64,000 nt of DNA from Bradyrhizobium sp. OK095 (GCF_900109945.1 NZ_FOBX01000008.1:62001-126000), one strand, 5' to 3'. Counted from the stretch's first letter, positions 17,347 to 25,609 are shown. Notes: generated from the letters alone by a model not told the origin. Program-made: numbers and translations.

Positions 17347-17377
17347 ACAAAAAAGCCGGGAGCGATCCCGACCTTTT
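17347..17377. terminator. Terminator between convergent iclR and doxX-like genes
   Basis: Stem around GGGA-GCGA-TCCC with flanking A and T runs on both sides (AAAAAAG...CCTTTT), so it can act in both directions. It is a mutated copy of the stem at 9851-9874, with one mismatch near the base. Confidence 0.75.
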
Positions 17378-17398
17378 GCTTTGTTCCCTCTGGAGCGC

Positions 17399-17875
17399 TC
17401 ATCCGGCCGTCGGCCTGAGCGCGGCAGGTGCAAACCCAGTCGCCGGCGCAGACTTCAGATAGGCCTTCCAGGCGTTGACGGCGACAGCGAGGGCCGTGAT
17501 GCCCCAAAACACCGGATATTCGTAGCCGCCCGTGTTCCAGGTCCAGCCGAATCCCTTGACGACCTGCAGCGAATAAACTGCCATTGCCATCAGAGCGACG
17601 GCGCCGAGCGCGGCGAAGCGCGTACAGATTCCGAGGATCAAGGCGATCGCGGTTGCTGCCTCGGCCGCAGCCGCGAGAACAACCCATGCCTCGGCGGGAT
17701 GGAATCCGGCGTGAGAGAAAAAACCTACGATCGCGGGGTTCAGTCCCGCGCCGACGAACTTGCCTGCCACGTGTGGAAGGAAGAACGCGCCGCAGGCAAT
17801 CCGTATGATGTTTTCACTCTTGGTGAGATCAAAACTGTCCCCCTTGATGCGGAAATCGTCCAGCTGAATGAGCAT
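17399..17875 (-). CDS. DoxX family membrane protein
   Basis: A 158-residue protein with four hydrophobic helices: IIRIACGAFFLPHVAGKF, a Gly/Ala-rich second (WVVLAAAAEAATAIALILGIC), FAALGAVALMAMAVYSL and FWGITALAVAVNAW. The pattern fits DoxX, a family of small membrane proteins linked in some species to thiol oxidation or redox stress but often of unknown role. The start is ATG 17875 with AAGGGGG ahead; the frame is open further upstream but without a better ribosome site. It stands alone between two terminators. Confidence 0.8.
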   Translation of the reverse strand: MLIQLDDFRIKGDSFDLTKSENIIRIACGAFFLPHVAGKFVGAGLNPAIVGFFSHAGFHPAEAWVVLAAAAEAATAIALILGICTRFAALGAVALMAMAVYSLQVVKGFGWTWNTGGYEYPVFWGITALAVAVNAWKAYLKSAPATGFAPAALRPTAG

Positions 17876-17984
17876 GATGAGGCCCCCTTGATGATTGCTC
17901 AGCGTACTGTCATTTCCGGTCTCGGCATTGATTCTGGTCAAATCCGGCGACTACGATGGCCGGACTCGTCCCGGCGTCCGCGCA

Positions 17985-18014
17985 AAGAAAAAGGCCGGGA
18001 GCGATCCCGGCCTT
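17985..18014 (-). terminator. Terminator of the old yellow enzyme transcript
   Basis: Perfect stem AAGGCCGGGA / TCCCGGCCTT with GCGA loop. Read on the minus strand it is followed by a TTTTT run. It lies downstream of the minus-strand alkene reductase gene and is identical in stem and loop to the glp operon terminator. Confidence 0.85.
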
Positions 18015-18054
18015 TCTGTTTGTGGCATCGTGCGGGCCGTCATTCTCCGCTGTC

Positions 18055-18166
18055 ATCGTCCGCCTTGTGCGCACTTGCGCACTGGGGCGGACGATCCAGT
18101 ACGCCGCGGCCTCTCGATCGAATCTCGCTGCCGGTGGTTACTGGATGCCCCGCCTTCGCGGGGCAT
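18055..18166. repeat. Two adjacent intergenic inverted repeats
   Basis: The first has arms ATCGTCCGCC (18055-18064) and GGCGGACGAT (18086-18095); the second has ATGCCCCGC (18145-18153) and GCGGGGCAT (18158-18166) around CTTC. Together they fill much of the 314-bp gap between the DoxX and alkene reductase genes, which otherwise holds the terminator and no gene. Their form is that of short dispersed rhizobial repeats; only one copy of each was seen in this window. Confidence 0.6.
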
Positions 18167-18189
18167 GACATTCGTCGTGTGGACGGTTC

Positions 18190-19284
18190 TTACTTCGCAG
18201 CCGCGAGCGACGGATAGTCCGTGTAGCCCTTGGCGCCGCCGCCGTAGAACGTGTTCTTGTCCCAGTCGTTGAGCGTCGCACCTGCCTTCAGGCGCTCGAC
18301 CAGATCGGGGTTGGAGATGAACGGCTTGCCGAAGGCGATGAGATCGGCCGCGTTCGCATCCAGCACCTTGGTCGCGAGATCGAAATCGTAGCCGTTGTTG
18401 GCAACATAGGCGCCGGCAAAGCGCTTGCGGATGCCCGCATAGTCGAACGGGGCGATGTCGCGCGGGCCGCCGGTGGCGCCCTCGACGACATGGAGATAGA
18501 CGAGCTTCAGCGCGCTGAGGCCGTCGACGATATGGTCGTACAGGGCCTGCGGGTTCGAATCCGAGATGTCGTTGGCGGGCGTCACCGGCGAGATGCGGAT
18601 ACCGGTGCGGTCGCCGCCGGCTTCAGCTACGACGGCCTTGGAGATTTCCAGCATCAGCTTCGCGCGGTTCTCGATCGAGCCGCCATAGGCATCGGTGCGC
18701 TTGTTGGTGCCGTCCTTGGCAAACTGCTCTAGCAGATAGCCGTTGGCGCCGTGGATCTCGACGCCGTCGAATCCGGCTTCGAGCGCATTCTTCGTCGCGC
18801 GCTTGAAATCGTCGATGATGCCTGGAATTTCGGAGAGCTCGAGCGCACGGGGCTCGGAGACGTCGGCAAAACCGCCGTTCACAAACGTCTTGCCCTTGGC
18901 GCGGATCGCGCTCGGCGCCACCGGAGCTGCGCCATTCGCCTGGAGGTCGACATGCGAGATGCGGCCGACATGCCAGAGCTGGATGAAGATCTTGCCGCCG
19001 CGTTCATGCACCTGATCGGTGACCTTGCGCCAGCCGGCGACCTGGTCCTTGGTGTAGATGCCTGGGGTGTCCTGGTAACCCTGGCCCTGCTGCGAGACTT
19101 GGCTTGCTTCGGTGATCAACAGGCCTGCGGAGGCGCGCTGGGCGTAGTAATCGGCGGCGAGCGAGCCGGGTACGAATGTGCCGGGAACGGCGCGGTTACG
19201 CGTCAGCGGCGCCATCACGAAACGGTTGGCCAGCGTGATCGGGCCGAGCTTATAGGTCTCAAACAATTTGGTCGAACGGCTCAT
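18190..19284 (-). CDS. Alkene reductase, old yellow enzyme family (NemA-like)
   Basis: A 364-residue FMN-dependent enoate/nitro reductase. It has the TIM-barrel landmarks APLTRNRA (residues ~24-31), IQLWHVGRISH, DGVEIHGANGYLLEQF (substrate-binding His/Asn pair), GGSIENRAKLMLEI and LIAFGKPFISNPDLVERL. OYEs reduce activated C=C bonds and nitro compounds with NAD(P)H in the cytoplasm. ATG 19284 has GGAAG upstream; an in-frame earlier start would add a 17-residue tail outside the family. It is monocistronic, closed by the terminator at 17985-18014. Confidence 0.93.
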   Translation of the reverse strand: MSRSTKLFETYKLGPITLANRFVMAPLTRNRAVPGTFVPGSLAADYYAQRASAGLLITEASQVSQQGQGYQDTPGIYTKDQVAGWRKVTDQVHERGGKIFIQLWHVGRISHVDLQANGAAPVAPSAIRAKGKTFVNGGFADVSEPRALELSEIPGIIDDFKRATKNALEAGFDGVEIHGANGYLLEQFAKDGTNKRTDAYGGSIENRAKLMLEISKAVVAEAGGDRTGIRISPVTPANDISDSNPQALYDHIVDGLSALKLVYLHVVEGATGGPRDIAPFDYAGIRKRFAGAYVANNGYDFDLATKVLDANAADLIAFGKPFISNPDLVERLKAGATLNDWDKNTFYGGGAKGYTDYPSLAAAK

Positions 19285-19456
19285 GGGAAGGCTTCCAGGC
19301 GGTGAGAGGTCCGGAACACTTGTGCATTGCGGCAATCAGCGCAAGGGAGGAGCCATACGGAAAGTGCAGGCGAGCTACGCGGCGGGGACCGCGTAGCATA
19401 ATTCATGTGCAATGGAGGCCACGGCAGTGAATTTCCGCTGCCGCAGCCCCGCGAGC

Positions 19457-19960
19457 TCAGTTCGTACCGAGGAAATCGCGCTTGCCGATCTCGACGCCGT
19501 TGTGACGCAGAATGCCGTGAGCGGTCGTGGCGTGGAAATAGAAGTTCGGCAACGAGGCCCCACTGAAGAACTGCTGGCCCTTGAGCGTCATGGTCCGGTC
19601 CGGGCCCACCGGGAAGGTGACGTCCTTGCTATCGGCGCCCTCGAACTGCTCGGGCTTGAACGATTTGACATAGTCGATGGTCTTGGCGAGCCGCTGCTTC
19701 AGCTCCTCAAACGTCTTTTCCGTATCGGGCGTCGAAGGCACCTCGCTGTGTGTCAGCCGCGCGCAACCTTTGGTGGCGAAATCGCTGACCAGCTGGATCT
19801 GCTTCGACAGCGGCAGCATGTCCGGGAAGAGGCGGGAGCCGAGCAGGACGGCGGGATCGACCTTTTTGGCCGCGCAATGCGCCTCAGCCTTGGTGAGCAG
19901 GCTGGTCAGGCTGTTCAGCATTTGCAGATAGGCGGGTACGACGGCGTCGTAGAAGGACAT
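19457..19960 (-). CDS. DUF1993 family protein
   Basis: A 167-residue soluble, mainly helical protein beginning MSFYDAVVPAYLQMLNSLTS. The start, the central LFPDMLPLSKQIQLVSDFA and the late FYFHATTAHGILRHNGVEIGKRDFLG are features of DUF1993, a DinB-like four-helix fold. The His residues in the last block resemble the metal ligands of DinB-type proteins. No function is established. ATG 19960 is used; an upstream extension to 20038 does not look conserved. Confidence 0.85.
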   Translation of the reverse strand: MSFYDAVVPAYLQMLNSLTSLLTKAEAHCAAKKVDPAVLLGSRLFPDMLPLSKQIQLVSDFATKGCARLTHSEVPSTPDTEKTFEELKQRLAKTIDYVKSFKPEQFEGADSKDVTFPVGPDRTMTLKGQQFFSGASLPNFYFHATTAHGILRHNGVEIGKRDFLGTN

Positions 19961-20069
19961 GTGATGCTCGCTCTCATGGTGGGGAATCTCAGGAGAAAAC
20001 CTGAGCCACTCACATGGGAACCTCATGGAAAAATACAATCGCGGGGGCGGCCTGTGCAGTGCGAAAATT

Positions 20070-21380
20070 CTACCGCACTGTCCCCGCCGGTTGCGCTTGT
20101 GCCGTGCCGCCGCGCATCCGTGTCAGCAGCTCGACGGTCGGCCAGGAATCCGCCGGCAGGCCATACTTGATCTGCATCGCCTTGACCGCGGCGCGGCTCT
20201 GCTGGCCCAGTACGCCGTCGACCTTGCCGACATTGAAGCCGGCCTGGACCAAGAGCTGCTGCAATTGCTTGAGCTCATTGAACGGCAGCTGCGCGACCGG
20301 CGTGGCCGGCTTGCGCATCGGCGCGGCGCCCGCGATGCGGGTGGCGAGATAACCCGCGGTGGTCGAATAGATCAGCGAATTATTCCACTCGGTATAGGCC
20401 GCGAAATTCGCATACGCCATGAAGGCCGGACCGAAGCGTCCCATCGGCAGCAGCACGGAGGAAGCAAGATTGTCGTTCGGCAGCGGCCGACCGTCGGGAT
20501 AGGTGACGCCAAGCTGCACCCATTTCGAGCGCGGCAGCTGCACCGTGAGATCGGTCTGGTCCCATGGCAGGTTTTGCGGGACCTTGATCTCCTCTAGCCA
20601 CGGCTCGCCGCGCCGCCACTTCAAGCCGTTGGCGATGTAGTTCGCGGTCGAGCCGATCACGTCGTCCTCGCTGCGCAGCAGATCACGCCGTCCGTCGCCG
20701 TCATAGTCGACGGCGTAGTTGACGTAATGCACGGGCAGGAACTGGGTCTGCCCGAGCTCGCCGGCCCAGGAGCCCACCATTTCGTCGGGCGTGAGATCGC
20801 CGCGATCGATGATCTTGAGCGCCGCGACGGTCTCGTTCACGAACATCTCCGAGCGCCGGCAGTCATAGGCCAGCGACACCAACGATTTCAGCGTCGGCAG
20901 ATTGCCCATGTTGACGCCGAAATCGCTCTCCAACCCCCAGAACGCAGCGATCACCGCCGGCGGCACGCCATATTCCTTTTCCGCGCGCGCGAATGCGGCC
21001 GCATGTTGCTTGATGTGCTGCTGGCCGTTCTGCATCCGATAGGGCGCGGCCATGCGGCCCGCAAATTCAGTGAAGAGTTGCCCGAACACGCGCTGGCCGC
21101 GGTCGCGATTGACGATGCCCTGGTCGTAGACGAGGTAGGGCGAAGCCTCCGCCATGGTCCGTTGCGACACGCCGGCGGCCACCGCCTGTTGTTTCACGTC
21201 GGCCAGGAAGCGATCGAAGCTCGCCCCGTTATGGCACGACGCCGCGCGCGGCGACGGTGCTGTGGCCTTGGGCGCGGCGGGCTTTGCGGGGGGCGGTGCG
21301 AACTGGGCGGAGGCGGGAAGGGCGAAGGCGACCGCGATCATTGCGAGCGCAAGGCGAGAACCAAGGCAGTTCATCGGCAT
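20070..21380 (-). CDS. Lytic murein transglycosylase, MltB family, with peptidoglycan-binding domain
   Basis: A 436-residue secreted enzyme with a signal peptide (LALAMIAVAFALPASAQ) and a Pro/Ala-rich linker. The SLT_2 domain has the catalytic Glu in AFWGLESDFG (near residue 150) and the DELVGSWAG-like DEMVGSWAGELGQTQFLP block. The C-terminal ~60 residues (LKQLQQLLVQAGFNVGKVDGVLGQQSRAAVKAMQ) form a PG_binding_1 domain. Such enzymes cut the glycan strand to 1,6-anhydromuropeptides in the periplasm. The signal peptide has no lipobox Cys, so it is soluble rather than a lipoprotein like E. coli MltB. Confidence 0.93.
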   Translation of the reverse strand: MPMNCLGSRLALAMIAVAFALPASAQFAPPPAKPAAPKATAPSPRAASCHNGASFDRFLADVKQQAVAAGVSQRTMAEASPYLVYDQGIVNRDRGQRVFGQLFTEFAGRMAAPYRMQNGQQHIKQHAAAFARAEKEYGVPPAVIAAFWGLESDFGVNMGNLPTLKSLVSLAYDCRRSEMFVNETVAALKIIDRGDLTPDEMVGSWAGELGQTQFLPVHYVNYAVDYDGDGRRDLLRSEDDVIGSTANYIANGLKWRRGEPWLEEIKVPQNLPWDQTDLTVQLPRSKWVQLGVTYPDGRPLPNDNLASSVLLPMGRFGPAFMAYANFAAYTEWNNSLIYSTTAGYLATRIAGAAPMRKPATPVAQLPFNELKQLQQLLVQAGFNVGKVDGVLGQQSRAAVKAMQIKYGLPADSWPTVELLTRMRGGTAQAQPAGTVR

Positions 21381-21409
21381 CGATATCTCTGGTGCTGGGC
21401 GGATGTGCG

Positions 21410-21637
21410 TCAGGCCGCCAATACGGCGCGCTTTGTGGCGAGCGGCAATGCGATGGAGCGGAACAATGTCTTTGGATAAAGATAGTCTTCGCCTGACTCA
21501 TCGACGATCCGCAGCATGCCGTGCTTCTCGGCCGCCGGATCGCGCAGTGCCTCATAGATCTTGCGCTTCTCCAGAGAGGCCGCGTAGCCCTCATTGTTCA
21601 CGCAGATCACCAGTTGCTTGCTTCGCGATTTCGTCAT
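21410..21637 (-). CDS. Small conserved hypothetical protein
   Basis: A 75-residue protein (MTKSRSKQLVICVNNEGYAA..). The sequence YAASLEKRKIYEALRDPAAEKHGMLRIVDESGEDYLYP looks folded and has the codon use of a real gene. Proteins of this type are common in Bradyrhizobium, without known function. It lies 5 bp after the gene at 21643-21873 and has no clear ribosome site of its own, so the two are probably translated together. Confidence 0.75.
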   Translation of the reverse strand: MTKSRSKQLVICVNNEGYAASLEKRKIYEALRDPAAEKHGMLRIVDESGEDYLYPKTLFRSIALPLATKRAVLAA

Positions 21638-21642
21638 GTTTG

Positions 21643-21873
21643 TCAGAGCAGGCTCTTGATCTTGAATTCCTTGCGGCCGATCCCGGCAGCCTCATACCAA
21701 TGTATCTCAGCGAGGTGGGTAGAGCCATCGGATAATCGCACTCGAGCGATGCCCTTGCGCTTTCGCCAGCGTCCTCGCCCATAGATTCGTCGCAGCCGGG
21801 CGATCTCGCGGATGCCCGAGCCACTGGCGAAGGTTTCGACCTCGGTCATTTCGCCGAGAATTTCGAAATGCAT
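21643..21873 (-). CDS. Small conserved basic hypothetical protein
   Basis: A 76-residue basic protein (MHFEILGEMTEVETFASGSGIREIARLRRIYGRGRWRKRKG..). The Arg/Lys-rich centre (RIYGRGRWRKRKGIARVRL) suggests nucleic-acid contact; the end is beta-like (HLAEIHWYEAAGIGRKEFKIK). No named family is recognised. It is the first gene of a two-gene unit with the 75-residue protein downstream. Confidence 0.75.
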   Translation of the reverse strand: MHFEILGEMTEVETFASGSGIREIARLRRIYGRGRWRKRKGIARVRLSDGSTHLAEIHWYEAAGIGRKEFKIKSLL

Positions 21874-22024
21874 GGCTTCGATCGTGCCCTTGTGTCCCGG
21901 GCTGGGTCAATAGCCGCGGCCCGGAGCCGCACCCCGAAACCTTGCACCAAGGCGGGGGTCATTCCTACCTCAACAGCGCCGGCCCATAACGCCCCGGGGG
22001 CTGCGGCCGGCTCGGGAGACGGCC

Positions 22025-22990
22025 ATGAACTATCTTCGGACCGCAATGCTGCTCGCAGGCCTCACCGTCCTGTTCATGGGCGTGGGCTATCTGATCGGCG
22101 GTGCCGCCGGCGCCATGATCGCGCTCGTCATTGCGGCTGCGACCAATCTCTTCACCTACTGGAACTCCGACCGCGCGGTGCTCTCGATGTACGGCGCCCA
22201 TGAGGTCGACCGCCGAAGCGCGCCGGAGCTGGTTGGGCTCGTGGCCGAGCTTGCGGGCCGCGCGGGCCTGCCGATGCCGCGCGTGTTCGTGATGGACGAG
22301 GCACAGCCCAACGCGTTCGCGACCGGCCGCAACCCCGAGAACGCCGCGGTGGCCGTCACCACCGGGCTGATGAACCAGCTCAGCCGCGAGGAGCTCGCCG
22401 GCGTGATCGCGCACGAGCTCGCCCATATCAAGCATCACGACACGCTGCTGATGACTGTTACCGCGACCATCGCGGGTGCGATCTCCATGCTGGCCCAGTT
22501 CGGCATGTTCTTCGGCGGCAATCGCGACAACAACGGCCCGGGTATCGTCGGCTCGATCCTGATGATGATCCTGGCTCCGCTCGGCGCCATGCTGGTGCAG
22601 ATGGCGATCAGCCGCACCCGCGAATATGCGGCGGACGATCTCGGCGCGCGCATCGTGGGACAGCCGATGTGGCTGGCCTCGGCGCTGGTGAAGATCGAGG
22701 GCGCCGCGCATCAGATCCCGAACCTCGAGGCGGAGCGCAATCCCGCGACCGCGCACATGTTCATCATCAATCCGCTGTCGGGCCACGGCGTGGACAATCT
22801 GTTTACGACCCATCCCTCGACGCAGAACCGCATCGCGGCGCTCCAGCAGCTTGCAGCCGAGCTCGGCGCGCAGGCGCCGCCGTCGGCCGGCGCCAACGAG
22901 AACTATCCGCAAGGCCCGTGGGGCCGCTCGTCGTCACGCGGTCCTTCGCCAGGTCCTTCTGCTGGTCCTTCACGTGGTCCTTGGGGTTGA
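22025..22990 (+). CDS. htpX: Membrane zinc metalloprotease HtpX
   Basis: A 321-residue M48 protease of the inner membrane that degrades damaged membrane proteins. Two N-terminal helices (MLLAGLTVLFMGVGYLI, AMIALVIAAATNLFTYW) come before the zinc site HELAH (130-134), then two more helices and the downstream ligand segment SRTREYAADDLGA. ATHPSTQNRI-like TTHPSTQNRIAAL is the family C-terminal mark. After it comes an unusual Gly/Pro/Ser tail (GPSPGPSAGPSRGPWG) encoded by a 12-bp tandem repeat. Start ATG 22025 follows GGGAGA. Confidence 0.95.
   Translation: MNYLRTAMLLAGLTVLFMGVGYLIGGAAGAMIALVIAAATNLFTYWNSDRAVLSMYGAHEVDRRSAPELVGLVAELAGRAGLPMPRVFVMDEAQPNAFATGRNPENAAVAVTTGLMNQLSREELAGVIAHELAHIKHHDTLLMTVTATIAGAISMLAQFGMFFGGNRDNNGPGIVGSILMMILAPLGAMLVQMAISRTREYAADDLGARIVGQPMWLASALVKIEGAAHQIPNLEAERNPATAHMFIINPLSGHGVDNLFTTHPSTQNRIAALQQLAAELGAQAPPSAGANENYPQGPWGRSSSRGPSPGPSAGPSRGPWG
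22940..22984 (+). repeat. 12-bp tandem repeat in the htpX 3' end
   Basis: GGTCCTTCGCCA, GGTCCTTCTGCT, GGTCCTTCACGT and a partial GGTCCTTGG follow each other at 12-bp spacing and encode GPSP-GPSA-GPSR-GPW. The period is a multiple of three, so changes in copy number would keep the frame. Confidence 0.9.
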
Positions 22991-23121
22991 TGGAACCGGC
23001 AGGGATTTGCGCCTTTGTGACCTGGCGCACACAGGATCATCGCGGCCGGTGTTAACACGTCAGCACAACACTTCCTTCGAAAGGGGATGCGTGGCCGGCC
23101 CTCCGCCGGTCGCCGTCGAAG

Positions 23122-23745
23122 ATGACCAAAACTGCCGTACCATTGCTGATCGTCCTCGGCGTGCTCATTGGCCTGTCCACGCACACGGTCGTCAATTGCG
23201 GGGACGAGGACGAGCCCGACGTCTGCTCGGCCGTGATCGGCTTCTCGCCGCTGCGGGGATCGCTGATCGCCTTTGCTTATGAAGGGCGTGGGCGGATCGC
23301 GATGCGCCATGGCGACTTCAGGCGGGCGATCGTCGATTTCGACGAGGCGATCCACCTCAATCCCAACCGCGCCCAGCTCTATCGCGACCGCGCGCTCGCA
23401 CGCCGGCAGAACGGCGACCTCGTGCTCGCCATCGAGGACTATGACGAGGCGATCGCGCATGATCCCAGGCTCGCCGCGCCCTATCACCAGCGTGGTCTGG
23501 CGCTCGCCGCCACCGGCGATCTCGATCGCGCCATCCTGAGCTACAACACGGCGGTCCGCCTCGACCCGTCCGATCCGCAGGCGCGCCTCGACCGCGGCCT
23601 CACCTTCCTTGCCCGCGGCCAGGCCGACGATGCCCGCGCCGATTTCGAGGCCGCGCTGGCGCTGCCGGCCGGCAAGGACGCCGGCACGCGCGAAGCCGCG
23701 CGCGCAAAACTCGCCGAGCTTACGAGTGCCGGGCCGCGGCGGTGA
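23122..23745 (+). CDS. TPR repeat protein with N-terminal membrane anchor or signal
   Basis: A 207-residue protein. The N-terminus MTKTAVPLLIVLGVLIGLST is a hydrophobic export or anchor segment, followed by a Cys-containing stretch (VNCGDEDEPDVC). From about residue 52 to 180 there are four TPR units (YEGRGRIAMRHGDFRRAIVDFDEAIHLNPN, then RDRALARRQNGD.., YHQRGLALAATGD.., RLDRGLTFLARGQ..). TPRs mediate protein contacts, here probably in the periplasm. The start codon follows a Pro-rich open stretch with no strong ribosome site. Confidence 0.82.
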   Translation: MTKTAVPLLIVLGVLIGLSTHTVVNCGDEDEPDVCSAVIGFSPLRGSLIAFAYEGRGRIAMRHGDFRRAIVDFDEAIHLNPNRAQLYRDRALARRQNGDLVLAIEDYDEAIAHDPRLAAPYHQRGLALAATGDLDRAILSYNTAVRLDPSDPQARLDRGLTFLARGQADDARADFEAALALPAGKDAGTREAARAKLAELTSAGPRR

Positions 23746-23781
23746 AAATCTTGCGCAGCTCTGGCCTGAGTTTGCTGAAGC

Positions 23782-23830
23782 AACCCCTCATCCGGCGCTT
23801 CGCGCCACCTTCTCCCGCAGGGGGAGAAGG
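23782..23830. repeat. Intergenic repeat with two hairpins
   Basis: GGCGC-TTC-GCGCC is followed by CCTTCTCCC (23808-23816) GCAG GGGAGAAGG (23822-23830). This double hairpin is of the kind found many times in Bradyrhizobium genomes after genes. It lies between the convergent TPR and Lys-rich protein genes and may help to end transcription. Confidence 0.6.
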
Positions 23831-23845
23831 AAGAAAGCGCCGCGA

Positions 23846-24193
23846 CTACTTCGCTTTCTTGGCTTTTGCCTTCTTCGCAGCCTTCTTCACCGGCTTCTCC
23901 TTCGCCTTTTTCTCCACCTTCACCGCGACCGGCGCGCTGGCGACGATGCGCATGGCGCGGGCGTAGCTGTCGGCGACGTTGTCGGCGGACATCTGCAGGC
24001 GCTTGGCGGCGGCGCTGGCCTGCTCCAGGGTGGCCTTGGCCAACATCTTGAAGCGGTCGCCCGTCTCCTTGCTCTTGGCCTTGGCCGCAAGGCCGCTGAA
24101 GCGGTCCCGCCGCTCCTTGGCGCGGGTCATCAGGCCCGTCTGCAGCTGTCTGGCCAGTTGCCGGATCACGACATCCAGGTCGGCGTCCGCCAT
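23846..24193 (-). CDS. Hypothetical protein with histone H1-like Lys/Ala tail
   Basis: A 115-residue protein. Residues 1-80 are helical with regular heptads (DLDVVIRQLARQLQTGLMTRAKERRDRF). The last ~30 residues (VEKKAKEKPVKKAAKKAKAK) are almost pure Lys, Ala, Glu and Pro, resembling bacterial histone H1-like or AlgP-like tails that bind DNA without sequence preference. ATG 24193 has AGAGGAT upstream. The function is unknown; nucleoid binding is a guess from composition. Confidence 0.75.
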   Translation of the reverse strand: MADADLDVVIRQLARQLQTGLMTRAKERRDRFSGLAAKAKSKETGDRFKMLAKATLEQASAAAKRLQMSADNVADSYARAMRIVASAPVAVKVEKKAKEKPVKKAAKKAKAKKAK

Positions 24194-24304
24194 GTTCTTC
24201 TATCCTCTTGAAAACGATATCGATGCGGCGGGACTATGCAGATCGGGCCCCACCTTGGCAATTGCCGGCCGGGCGTCATCCGCAGCTTCCGGTCCCCAAA
24301 ACAA

Positions 24305-24332
24305 AAAAGCCGCGCATTTTCGCGCGGCTTTT
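24305..24332 (-). terminator. Terminator after the secreted HEXXH protein gene
   Basis: Stem AAAAGCCGCGC / GCGCGGCTTTT with a 6-nt loop. On the minus strand it ends in a T run, 47 bp after the stop of the gene at 24379-25185. Confidence 0.85.
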
Positions 24333-24378
24333 GGGAGGGCTTTTAGAGTGGCTTGTAGAGTGATCTGGCGCAGACGCC

Positions 24379-25185
24379 TTATTTCAGCGAGGCAACCGGG
24401 CCGCTCGACGCTGTCGGGTCGGGGTCGAAGCCGAACACGCCGACCAGGTATTTGTAATAGTCCGGCATCTTCTCCTTGAGCGCCTCGCGCGACTTCGGGT
24501 CGTGGAATTCGCTCTTTCCGGCGAGGAAGATGCTGGCGGTCACGGCGAAGAATTCCATGGGATTCTTCAGCGCATAGGATTCCTTGGGCAACAGATCCTT
24601 GGACTTGGCATAGGCGTAATAGGTGATCACGCCCTTGTTGGCGTAGCCGTCCGGCAGCAGCCGCGCGTGATAGGCGTGCAGCAACTCATGCAGCAGCACG
24701 GCCTCCTTCTCGTAGCGCATCATGTCCGGGCGCAGCATGATCACGCCGAGCCCCGAATCGACCGCGAGGTCGACGGCGTTCGGATTGCTCCAGCGCTGCT
24801 TGTTGGGATCCCAAAACGTCAACGTCCGCGGAGCGGTGCGCTGGATGTCCGGCGTCACCCGGCCGTAGCACGCGGTCGCAGCACCCTCGTCGAGACAGGC
24901 GAGCTCGCTCGCGACGATCGGAACGGTATGGAAGAAGCGCAGCACGCGCGGAGAGAGGCCGGATGCCTCGACCACGTCGATCTGGCTCTTCAGATTGTCG
25001 GTGAGCTTGTCGACATCCTTGCGGTCGCGGTTCTCGGAGATGTCGAACATGTAGCCGCGGTAGCTCTGGAAGCCCGGCGGCAACGCTTGCGCGGCCTCGC
25101 CTGACGCATCGAGCGGTCCGGCATTGGATGGATTGGCAAAGAGCGCGCCGACGATGGTCGCGGTCAGCAGCAACGCAATGCGCAT
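24379..25185 (-). CDS. Secreted hypothetical protein with HEXXH motif, putative zinc metallopeptidase
   Basis: A 268-residue exported protein with signal peptide MRIALLLTATIVGALFANPSNA. HELLH at 166-170 (VLLHELLHAYHARL) fits a zinc-binding helix, and Glu211 in NPMEFFAVTAS, 40 residues on, could be the third ligand, the gluzincin arrangement. Cys97 and Cys106 may form a disulfide. No peptidase family could be assigned with certainty; the ATLF/DUF-type secreted metallopeptidases are closest in layout. AGGGGG precedes ATG 25185. It stands alone with its own terminator. Confidence 0.75.
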   Translation of the reverse strand: MRIALLLTATIVGALFANPSNAGPLDASGEAAQALPPGFQSYRGYMFDISENRDRKDVDKLTDNLKSQIDVVEASGLSPRVLRFFHTVPIVASELACLDEGAATACYGRVTPDIQRTAPRTLTFWDPNKQRWSNPNAVDLAVDSGLGVIMLRPDMMRYEKEAVLLHELLHAYHARLLPDGYANKGVITYYAYAKSKDLLPKESYALKNPMEFFAVTASIFLAGKSEFHDPKSREALKEKMPDYYKYLVGVFGFDPDPTASSGPVASLK

Positions 25186-25390
25186 GATGAACCCCCTGAT
25201 GTCACTTCACGCGGCAGGATAGGCTGCCGTTGTTTGCGAAAAGTGAGTGGGGCGAGACTAAGGCTGCGATGTTGAGGCGTGCTTAACCGTTGGTTGCAGA
25301 TCGCGGACGGACATTAGCGCCGTATTAACCAAGGAGAGACCGCTAGGTGCAGTTGAACGATGCCCACCTGAGCTCAGATGGATCACCAGG

Positions 25391-25609
25391 TCATTCTCGC
25401 GGCGCGAGGCTCAGCTCCATCAGCGCAATTCTCTGCAACACTATCTCGTTGCGCTCCCCGGTTTGCGCCGTGCGCAGAATGGATTGTGCCAGGGTGTCGA
25501 TGTGCCCCGCATGTACCGGCTCCGGCAAGGTGGCAATCGCGGAGCCGAGGGCGGCGGTCATGGCTGCTATCACGTCGGGAGCGAATGACGCATTTGAAAA
25601 ATTCTTCAT
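25391..25609 (-). CDS. Small conserved hypothetical protein
   Basis: A 72-residue, mostly helical protein (MKNFSNASFAPDVIAAMTAALGSAIATLPEP..). The end ERNEIVLQRIALMELSLAPRE is of a kind repeated in Bradyrhizobium small proteins of unknown function. It is read in the same direction as the ScfR-like regulator 114 bp upstream. An overlapping plus-strand frame here has no family features and is taken as a shadow. Confidence 0.65.
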   Translation of the reverse strand: MKNFSNASFAPDVIAAMTAALGSAIATLPEPVHAGHIDTLAQSILRTAQTGERNEIVLQRIALMELSLAPRE

